Source: Bin16 sp965206315 (GTDB lineage Bacteria; Chloroflexota; Dehalococcoidia; Lucifugimonadales; Australimonadaceae). Taken from it: 64,000 bases of DNA. The stretch spans positions 682,001 through 746,000 of the forward strand of contig OZ242210.1 in assembly GCA_965206315.1 (NCBI GenBank), written 5' to 3'. Every line of letters starts with the position of its first letter. The first letter of the stretch is position 1. Below, piece by piece: positions 1-6,457 of the stretch. A program made the translations under genes and the position numbers. The notes under the pieces are model-generated. The model searched no databases, was not told where the DNA came from, and saw only the letters and a program-made list of their open reading frames with translations.

Positions 1-1230
1 GTCGAGTTCTTCGCCGCGCTGCGCTACCCGGACTTCCGGCTCTTCTGGCTAGGGCTGATGGCGCAGGTCACCGGCCAGCAGATGACCATCGTCACCCTCG
101 GGTGGCTGGCGTACGACCTCACGCAATCGCCGCTGGCGCTCGGGTTCATCAACCTTGTCAGCGCCGCGCCGCGCATCGTCGTGAACCTTGCGGGCGGCGT
201 GCTCGCAGACCGGTTCGACCCCCGAACGCTCGTCGTGGCGGCGCAAACGACCTCTCTTGCCATGTTGGTGACGCTCGGCGTGCTCACGTTGACCGACAAC
301 GCGGCGGTATGGAACCTCGCGCTGGCGGCGCTGGTGATCGGGCTGGTGCAATCGTTCGACGAACCTGCCCGTGCGTCACTCTTCCCTCGCCTGTTGCCGG
401 ACCGCTCGCTCATCCCGATAGCGGTGCCGCTGACGTCGGTGGCCTGGTCGTCGACACGCATCGTCGCGCCATCCATCGCCGGGTTCGTCATCGCGGCGGC
501 GGGAGCGGGCCCCAGCTTCTTCGCCGCTGCCGCCGGCGCAGCCGCGATGGCAGCGGTGATGAGGCTGGTGCATCCCCAGCAGACAACCGCCCCACGACAC
601 GGAACGATGCTGGGCGACCTGAAGGCGGGGGCGGCCTACGTATGGGCGCACCCGGTCTTCCGCCCGCTTCTGCTGCTGGCGCTGGCGTGCTCGGCGTTCG
701 GGCAGGGGTACATGCTCACGTTCCCCGTGTTCCAGGTTGAGGTCTACGACGTGAGCCCGCGCGAACTGGGGTTCATGTACTCCTCGGCGGGGGTAGGAGC
801 GATGGCTGGCTTGTTCGTGTATTCCCGCTACTTCAGGCAGCGGGGTGCAGGACGGGTGCTGCTGGGTTCGGCCGCCTCCTTCGGAGCGATGCTTGTCGCG
901 TTCGCGCTCGCGCCGTGGTTCGAAGCAGCGCTCGTGCTCCTGTTCTTCTCAGGCGCTGTCGGCGTGATGCAGATAACGACAGGGCAGGTGATCCTGCAGA
1001 CGCTGGTGGAGGACAGCCTGCGCGGGCGCGTGATGGCGCTGTACGGCGTGCACTGGGCGCTGCTGCCGGTGGGCGGCGCGATGATGAACGGCGTCGCCCA
1101 GGGCACCGGCGCACCGATCGCCGTTGCCGGATTCGGAGCGGTCTTGGTCGCCGCGACCCTGGCGATCGTGTTGCGCGGCGGGGCGCTGCGCGGCGTCGCG
1201 CTGCCCCAGGCCGAGCCCGCGAGAGCTTAG
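1..1230 (+). CDS. MFS transporter, 5' end outside window
   Basis: The reading frame is open from the first base, so the true start lies upstream; 409 residues are visible. The first visible residues, FFAALRYPDFRLFWLG, match the typical N-terminal edge of drug-exporter-type MFS proteins, so only a short piece is missing. About 11 to 12 hydrophobic segments follow. The loop GGVLADRFDPR after the second or third helix is the usual MFS loop (GxLaDRxxxR). It is probably an H+-coupled exporter of the enterobactin exporter/MdfA-like group; the substrate cannot be read from sequence. The next gene is convergent. Confidence 0.85.
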   Translation, partial: VEFFAALRYPDFRLFWLGLMAQVTGQQMTIVTLGWLAYDLTQSPLALGFINLVSAAPRIVVNLAGGVLADRFDPRTLVVAAQTTSLAMLVTLGVLTLTDNAAVWNLALAALVIGLVQSFDEPARASLFPRLLPDRSLIPIAVPLTSVAWSSTRIVAPSIAGFVIAAAGAGPSFFAAAAGAAAMAAVMRLVHPQQTTAPRHGTMLGDLKAGAAYVWAHPVFRPLLLLALACSAFGQGYMLTFPVFQVEVYDVSPRELGFMYSSAGVGAMAGLFVYSRYFRQRGAGRVLLGSAASFGAMLVAFALAPWFEAALVLLFFSGAVGVMQITTGQVILQTLVEDSLRGRVMALYGVHWALLPVGGAMMNGVAQGTGAPIAVAGFGAVLVAATLAIVLRGGALRGVALPQAEPARA

Positions 1231-1257
1231 GCAACGGCAGCACCGCGAACCCGCCCG

Positions 1258-1617
1258 TCAGATTCGCTCAAGATCAACGACCGTACGGTCGTTCAACACG
1301 TCACCTGTGTTCACAGTGGATTTGGGTTCCACTATGAGGACGTGGGCCTCGGACTCAGCCACCGGCTGATGCTCTACGCCCTTCTCAACGATGATCATCT
1401 GGCCCTCCTCCAGATGAACGTCCCTGTCACGGAACCGGATCGTCAAGCGTCCCTTCACCACGAGGAAGAGTTCGTCTTCGTGCTCGTGGCTGTGCCAGAC
1501 GAACTCCCCGTTGAGTTTGGCCAGCTTCACGTATGAGTCATTGACTTCCCCGACGATCCGGGGACTCCAGTACTCATCGAACTGCGACAACTTGTCGGCG
1601 AGGTCTATCGCGTTCAT
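1258..1617 (-). CDS. Small cupin-domain protein
   Basis: This 119-residue single-domain cupin starts at the ATG of MNAIDLADKL. The metal-binding signature is visible as WHSHEHEDELFLVVKG near residues 41-56, giving two His, Glu and a following Gly. The second cupin motif lies around GQMIIVEKGVEHQP at 72-85. Such proteins are often small sugar- or acid-binding isomerases or dioxygenase-like enzymes; the reaction is not predictable. Its start lies 5 bp after the stop of the two-domain cupin gene upstream, so the two are probably co-transcribed. Confidence 0.85.
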   Translation of the reverse strand: MNAIDLADKLSQFDEYWSPRIVGEVNDSYVKLAKLNGEFVWHSHEHEDELFLVVKGRLTIRFRDRDVHLEEGQMIIVEKGVEHQPVAESEAHVLIVEPKSTVNTGDVLNDRTVVDLERI

Positions 1618-1622
1618 CTCTC

Positions 1623-2792
1623 CTACAGGCCGCGGCCTGCCGTGGCGTCGAGGACGGCGCCCTGCTCCTCTGAAGCGTCGTACTCCCACTTGTAGTGGGG
1701 GTCCTGGTACGCCCCCTCCGGCATCAGGCTCTCCAGACCGCGCTTGCCGAGCTCTTCCTCGAACATCTCGCGGATCCACGACTCCTCGGACGGGTATTCC
1801 ACCTGGTCGAGCAGCGGGTTCATCCGGTTGCTGAGGCCGCGCATCTGGCGGATGGGCGAGAGCGCGAGGTAGCGCGCCGGCTCCACGCTCACGTTGAAGT
1901 GCTGGTGGAACCAGCGGTTCGGCGGCACGAACATGCTGGCCTCGTGCCACGGAACGATGACCTTCTCCTGGCCCTCCGGCCACATGATGGAGTAGCCCTC
2001 GCCGGCGGGGATGATGATGACGACGCCCGGCCCGTGGCGGTGCGCCTTCTTGTAGGTGCCCGGCGGGAAGACAGACATGTGGCCGCCCATCTCCGAATTG
2101 GGGAACTGGATGTCCACGACGTGTCCGCCGCCCCCGCGCTGGCGGTGCGGGACGAGGCCGTTCCACGCCGCGAGGTCGGTGAAGAAGTTGCCGAACCAGC
2201 TCGCGCCCCGTCCGCCCGGTGCGCGCTTGGCGACCGAGTACAGCTCATCCTCCGAGGTTTCCAGCAGCGTCGGGTCCTCATAGGTGCTGTTGAAGAAGTA
2301 GGTGGGGTCCGGGACGAGCGACATGGCTACCGGCAGGTACGTGTTCGTGATGAGCCGCGCAGGACGGTCGCCGCGGGCGTTCGCGAACTGGCGCACCGCG
2401 CCGCGCGGGATGACGAAGAGGCTGCGCGGGCTGAACTCGAACGTCCGGCGCTCGACTCCCTCCGCCCACACCGTGGCGAGCCCCTGCCCGTCCGCGACGT
2501 ACACGACCTCGTCGAGGGCGAAGCGCATGGGGTACGTCGAACCTCCAGGCGGGATCTCGGTGATGCGCGCGTCGGCGACGCCCTCCATGCCCTCGAGCTG
2601 GATGAAGGCGCCGTTGCAGCCCAACTCCGGCCACGGGGCGACCTCGAGGTTGCGGACGTCCTCCACGAAATAGCCCTTGTGGACGGGCAGGTCGAGCGAT
2701 TCGACCCACTGGTCGTACGGGAGCTGCTTCGCCCGCGCGTCCGTGTCTATGTCCACCTTCCCTATCGTTGCGACGTCTGACTGCTGCGCCAT
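1623..2792 (-). CDS. Two-domain (bicupin) protein
   Basis: The product has 389 residues with two cupin barrels, roughly residues 75-160 and 240-320. The C-terminal barrel keeps a metal-ligand-like KKAHRHGPGVV stretch and a later WFHQHFNV. The N-terminal barrel (STYPMRFALDEVVYVADG) lacks an obvious His pair. Length and arrangement resemble gentisate dioxygenase-like bicupins, but ring-cleavage function cannot be claimed. It heads a minus-strand pair with the small cupin at 1258-1617. The ATG is preceded by GGAGGAG, a strong ribosome-binding site. Confidence 0.8.
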   Translation of the reverse strand: MAQQSDVATIGKVDIDTDARAKQLPYDQWVESLDLPVHKGYFVEDVRNLEVAPWPELGCNGAFIQLEGMEGVADARITEIPPGGSTYPMRFALDEVVYVADGQGLATVWAEGVERRTFEFSPRSLFVIPRGAVRQFANARGDRPARLITNTYLPVAMSLVPDPTYFFNSTYEDPTLLETSEDELYSVAKRAPGGRGASWFGNFFTDLAAWNGLVPHRQRGGGGHVVDIQFPNSEMGGHMSVFPPGTYKKAHRHGPGVVIIIPAGEGYSIMWPEGQEKVIVPWHEASMFVPPNRWFHQHFNVSVEPARYLALSPIRQMRGLSNRMNPLLDQVEYPSEESWIREMFEEELGKRGLESLMPEGAYQDPHYKWEYDASEEQGAVLDATAGRGL

Positions 2793-3145
2793 GGTTCTCC
2801 TCCGAGCCTGTCAGGCTTGTATGGTGGACTCTCGCTCGCGGCGCGCGATTCGTCAAGCGTGTAGTTGCTTTGGACGGCACACCGCAACACGAATCCGTCA
2901 GAGCGCGACAGACACCCGGACACGCTACGACACCCATGCGACGCGATCGCGACGTTTTGCGACAGCCCATTCACTCCTGAAGGGGAGTGAGTCAGGGGTG
3001 GAATGGCGGTGGCGTTTCGGAATTCTGCTGCATTGTGTCGCATCCGGCGGGGCGGTCTCGCGGGCCTGGCCCCGACTGTCCACCAGCGTACCGCTCGGGC
3101 AGGCGTTCGCGTAAGGGGCGGATGTCACAAGGGTAACGACGTCGT
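2793..3145. other. Intergenic region without a gene
   Basis: No credible coding region is seen between the bicupin gene and the divergent fic operator. A short perfect palindrome, TCACTCC-N6-GGAGTGA, lies at 2971-2990. It has no T-run, so it looks more like a protein-binding site than a terminator. The promoter of the bicupin gene must lie here on the minus strand, but I could not assign it. Confidence 0.5.
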
Positions 3146-3243
3146 GCGGAGATTAGTGGGATTATTCTCCGCGCTGTATGCGGAGAATAGATTGCCCGTG
3201 CGGAGATTGGCGGCTATAATCTCCGCATATGGTGCGGAGAAAA
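3146..3243 (+). promoter_or_regulatory. Duplicated three-site operator and promoter of fic
   Basis: Six copies of GCGGAGAWWW occur in 98 bp: forward at 3146, 3180, 3200 and 3234, and reverse ending at 3172 and 3226. They form two equal modules, 3146-3189 and 3200-3243, offset by 54 bp. Each module is a forward site, a 5-bp gap, then an inverted pair with a 7-bp spacer. The promoter TTGCCC (3192-3197), 17 bp, TATAAT (3215-3220) lies inside the second module. Its last site covers codons 2-5 of fic. A bound protein would block RNA polymerase directly. Repression by the product's own C-terminal winged helix is an inference. Confidence 0.8.
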
Positions 3244-4341
3244 CACCTACGGTACATACACCAGGAGGCGGACTGGCCCAACTTCCGGTGGCAACCGGAG
3301 GGGCTGATCGAGCCGCTTGCCGCGATGCGGCACCAGCAGGGGCGCCTGTTGGGGCGCATGAGCGCACTCGGCTTCGACCTTCGCCAGGAGGCCGAGCTCG
3401 ACACGCTGACCGAGGACGTGGTGAAGAGCAGCGAGATTGAAGGTGAGAATCTCGATGCTGGGCAGGTACGGTCGTCGGTCGCCCGGCGCCTCGGCATGGA
3501 GATCGGCGGACTGCTGCAGGTGGACCGCAACGTGGAAGGCATCGTCGAGCTGATGATGGACGCGACGAGTCACTATGAACAGCCCCTTACCGAAGAGCGG
3601 CTGTTCGACTGGCACGCGGCGCTCTTCCCGACGGGGCGGAACAACACTGGGCGGATCGAGGTTGGCTGCTGGCGCACCGGCCCGATGCAGGTAGTCTCGG
3701 GCGCGGTCGGTCGGGAGCGGGTGCACTTCGAAGCCCCGTCCGAGACGCGGGTTGCCGAGGAGATGCAGGCGTTCCTGGGCTGGTTCAACGCGCCTGCTGA
3801 GACGGACGAGGTGCTCAAGGCAGGGCTGGCACACCTCTGGTTCGTTACCGTGCACCCGTTCGACGACGGCAACGGCCGCATCGCCAGGGCCATCGCGGAC
3901 ATGACCCTGGCCCGCTCCGAGGGCAGCCCGCAGCGCTTCTACAGCATGTCATCACAGATCATGAAGGAGCGTCGCGCCTACTACGACGTGCTGGAGCGGA
4001 CGCAGCAGGGCACGATGGACGTGACCGAGTGGATGCAATGGTTCGTGGGCTGCCTGGGCCGTGCCGTAGACGGAGCGGAGACGGCGCTGACGGCGGTGCT
4101 CACAAAGGCCCGGTTCTGGGAGCGGGTTACGGGCATATCCGTCAACGAGCGCCAGCGGACCGCCGTCGACCACCTGCTGAATGGCTTCGGTGGCAAGCTC
4201 ACCACGTCCCAGTGGGCGAGGATGACAGGGTGCTCGCAGGACACCGCACTGCGCGATATCACCGACCTTATGGAGCGCGGCATCCTCGTGCGGAACCCGG
4301 AGGGCGGCCGGAGCACGAGCTACGCGCTCGCCGAAGCGTGA
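3229..4341 (+). CDS. Fic-family protein with C-terminal winged helix
   Basis: The product has 370 residues. An N-terminal DUF4172-like segment contains SSEIEGE at 67-73, which fits the inhibitory motif (S/T)xxxE(G/N) that blocks ATP binding in class II Fic proteins. The catalytic motif HPFDDGNGRIAR lies at 209-220 and is complete (H209, E/D and G/N positions present), so AMP transfer to a hydroxyl side chain is expected. Residues about 305-365 look like a winged helix (TTSQWARMTGCSQDTALRDITDLMERG). The TATAAT box ends 8 bp before the ATG and no Shine-Dalgarno sequence is present, so the mRNA is probably leaderless. The target protein is unknown. Confidence 0.9.
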   Translation: MVRRKHLRYIHQEADWPNFRWQPEGLIEPLAAMRHQQGRLLGRMSALGFDLRQEAELDTLTEDVVKSSEIEGENLDAGQVRSSVARRLGMEIGGLLQVDRNVEGIVELMMDATSHYEQPLTEERLFDWHAALFPTGRNNTGRIEVGCWRTGPMQVVSGAVGRERVHFEAPSETRVAEEMQAFLGWFNAPAETDEVLKAGLAHLWFVTVHPFDDGNGRIARAIADMTLARSEGSPQRFYSMSSQIMKERRAYYDVLERTQQGTMDVTEWMQWFVGCLGRAVDGAETALTAVLTKARFWERVTGISVNERQRTAVDHLLNGFGGKLTTSQWARMTGCSQDTALRDITDLMERGILVRNPEGGRSTSYALAEA

Positions 4342-4351
4342 GCGCTGCTCT

Positions 4352-5077
4352 TCATCGTTCGTCGGGCTGCGTCTGCTGTTGCAGCACCGTGATGTCGTAG
4401 CCGAGATTCGCGAGCGGGCTCCCGTCCGTGTCGAAGAGTTCGGCCTCGAAGCGGGGAGCCGGGCGGACGTTGCCGCCGAGCACGGGCAGCGTGCCGGAGA
4501 AGACGACCGTGCCCGCACCGGGGTCCGGACCGATGAGCTCGAGCAGCCGCTCGGGCCGGATGAGCTGGGAGAGCGTTCCGTCCTGGTAGTCCTCCAGCCC
4601 ATCGCCCTCGCCGACGCGGCTCCGCAGGCGCAGGTCGTCCCAGCGGGGCAGGAGGTCGTCGAGACGCCAGATCTGCCTGCTCAGGATCTTCGGGTAGATC
4701 TGCTTCGACTTCTCGATGGAGAGGCTCTCGAGGCCGCGGTCGGTGTGGTCGCTGCCGATGCAGACGAAGACGTCGTCGCGGTCGATGAGCAGCACGTACT
4801 CGGCCTCGCCGGATGACGTGCCGTCGTACGCGTACACCGTCCCGTCCACCTGGAGCGCCTGCGGGTTCGCCACGAATATCCACGGGACGTGCGCAGGGCG
4901 CGGCACCCCGAGAAGCGCAAGCTCGGCGATGTGCTCCTCCACCGCTGCGGGGTCGCGGCCGGTGTAGCCCCCGGCGAGCAGCCTGCGCGCGAGGAAGCGC
5001 ATCGGCGCTCCGGCGTGGTCGAACGTGAGCCTGTGTGCGGGTCTCTTCACCGGCACAGCGACCTCCTCACCGCTCAT
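4352..5077 (-). CDS. DUF2848-family protein
   Basis: The 241-residue product resembles the DUF2848 family, which is distantly related to fumarylacetoacetate hydrolase folds. Visible landmarks are the Asp/His segment CIGSDHTDRGLES around 115-127 and the final FEAELFDTDG strand. DUF2848 proteins are found beside catabolic genes, and their reaction is undetermined. Its start overlaps the end of the small cupin gene by 11 bp, so the two are probably translated together. It converges on fic, with only 10 bp between the stops. Confidence 0.75.
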   Translation of the reverse strand: MSGEEVAVPVKRPAHRLTFDHAGAPMRFLARRLLAGGYTGRDPAAVEEHIAELALLGVPRPAHVPWIFVANPQALQVDGTVYAYDGTSSGEAEYVLLIDRDDVFVCIGSDHTDRGLESLSIEKSKQIYPKILSRQIWRLDDLLPRWDDLRLRSRVGEGDGLEDYQDGTLSQLIRPERLLELIGPDPGAGTVVFSGTLPVLGGNVRPAPRFEAELFDTDGSPLANLGYDITVLQQQTQPDER

Positions 5078-5417
5078 AGTGTCTCACCTCGAACGTCCGG
5101 CAGCCGTCCGGCGATATCCAGGGGCCGTGGGGCATGCCGGGCGGGCGACAGGCGTACATCCCTGCGGTGAACGTCTTGTCGAGCGGGATGTCGTGGATGC
5201 TCCCCTCGATGATCCAGACCTCCTCCCAGAAGTCGTGCACCTGCGGGCCCATGGCCGAGGTGTCGGTGCCCGGCTCGAACCGCAGCAGGCGCGTATAGTC
5301 GCCGCTCACGTCGTCGCGCGACAGTATCTGCTGGCTGAGGCCCTCCACCGGCGGGATCGGCTCGCTCGGGATGTCCGAGGGGTCGAAGAACTCCAACTCA
5401 GGTTTCGCCACGTTCAC
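5067..5417 (-). CDS. Small cupin-like protein
   Basis: This 116-residue single-domain cupin has the central metal-site region QVHDFWEEVWIIEG (about 59-72) and a second motif with PPGMPHGPW (92-100). The arrangement resembles ChrR/RemF-like cupins that bind a small acid or sugar. It sits between the PBP-fold gene (16 bp upstream) and the DUF2848 gene (11-bp overlap), and so belongs to a three-gene catabolic-looking unit. Specific function is unknown. Confidence 0.75.
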   Translation of the reverse strand: MNVAKPELEFFDPSDIPSEPIPPVEGLSQQILSRDDVSGDYTRLLRFEPGTDTSAMGPQVHDFWEEVWIIEGSIHDIPLDKTFTAGMYACRPPGMPHGPWISPDGCRTFEVRHYER

Positions 5418-5433
5418 TCCTCTCTTACAGTCC

Positions 5434-6369
5434 TTAAGATGTCCGGTACCCGGCGAACCGGGCTGCCACGACCTGTTCGTAGGGCACAGGGCCGTCGAGC
5501 AGCCCGATGCGCTGCGCGAACGCGTTCATCCGCTCGACCGTCTCCTGCGATATCGACGGATCGTAGTATGGCAGGTCGCGCTCGATGAGCTCCGCGATCA
5601 ACGACGCCTCCTGGGCGGGGAACCGCTTCTCGCCGACCGCAGTCGCCCGCGACGGGTCGGCCTTCAGCATACGCTGCGCCGATACGATGGCGCGCACCGC
5701 AGCTGCAACCTCGTCCGGTTGCCCGGCGACCCTGCGGTCAGTGGTCACAAACGCGGGGAACGTGTAGCCGCGCGCCGCAGGCGGGCCGTCGCCGCGCCGC
5801 ACGTCCAGCACGACGCTGCCCGCGCCGGAGCGCACGGCGACCTCCGTCCCCATGCCGTTCGCCCAGAAGCCGTCTATCGCGCCGTCGGCCAGTGACCTTG
5901 CGGCCTGCACGCCGAACGAGACGCCGGAGCCGGTCGCGCCGGGCACAGGGCCAATGTCGACGCCGTCGCGCTGGGGGTCGATGCCCGCCTCCCGGAGCAT
6001 CTGCTCCAGACCGTCGCGGGGGCCGGGCGCAGCGCCGATGCGCAGGCCTTTCACTGCCTCGATATCGCCGCGTCGAGCGTCGAGGTCGCTCCTGAGCACG
6101 AGGAACCAGTACATGTGCTGCGCGAGCGCGGCGAGCAGCGACGCGCCCTCCCAGCGAGGGAACGCCGTCAGCACTGCATGCGCCGAGCCCGCCACGTAGT
6201 CGAGTTCGCCGTCGCGGAGCATCTCCATCGCCCGCGTGACGGGAAAGACGAGTTCGATGTCGGCATCGAGTCCCTCGGCCTCGAACGCGCCGAGGTCGAC
6301 GGCAGCAATGGCGGGGAAGTACGAGTTCGAGACGAGGTCGGGCACGCCGATGCGCAAGGTTTCCTCCAT
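5434..6369 (-). CDS. Periplasmic-binding-fold protein lacking a signal peptide
   Basis: The protein has the NMT1/SsuA-like binding-protein fold: LRIGVPDLVSNSYFPAIAAVDLGAFEAEGLDADIE resolves as the usual opening, then VKGLRIGAAPGP near 110. The start MEETLRIG is preferred over one 11 codons upstream, since alignment begins there. Neither start gives a signal peptide, lipobox or membrane helix, and no ABC permease or ATPase adjoins. It may therefore be a cytoplasmic enzyme or sensor built on this fold, as in phthalate decarboxylase-like and MqnA/D proteins. A true transport role remains possible if export is unusual. Confidence 0.7.
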   Translation of the reverse strand: MEETLRIGVPDLVSNSYFPAIAAVDLGAFEAEGLDADIELVFPVTRAMEMLRDGELDYVAGSAHAVLTAFPRWEGASLLAALAQHMYWFLVLRSDLDARRGDIEAVKGLRIGAAPGPRDGLEQMLREAGIDPQRDGVDIGPVPGATGSGVSFGVQAARSLADGAIDGFWANGMGTEVAVRSGAGSVVLDVRRGDGPPAARGYTFPAFVTTDRRVAGQPDEVAAAVRAIVSAQRMLKADPSRATAVGEKRFPAQEASLIAELIERDLPYYDPSISQETVERMNAFAQRIGLLDGPVPYEQVVAARFAGYRTS

Positions 6370-6443
6370 GGCCGTGTTGCCAGGCAGCCGCGAGTGTGCC
6401 AAGTGCCGGGCGGCAGGTCAATAATCCATCATCGGCGCCTCGG

Positions 6444-6457
6444 TATAATCCTCCACC
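6444..6457 (+). promoter_or_regulatory. Promoter -10 box next to a leaderless start
   Basis: A consensus TATAAT at 6444-6449 ends only 8 bp before the ATG of the P-type ATPase gene. Transcription would start at about 6456, so the mRNA would be leaderless or nearly so. No Shine-Dalgarno sequence lies in the gap, and no convincing -35 box is visible. Confidence 0.65.

Noticed and set aside
1258..2166. 302-codon frame reading through both cupin genes on the minus strand
   Set aside because: Its first part is out of frame with the bicupin; only the last 119 codons form a cupin, with their own ATG.
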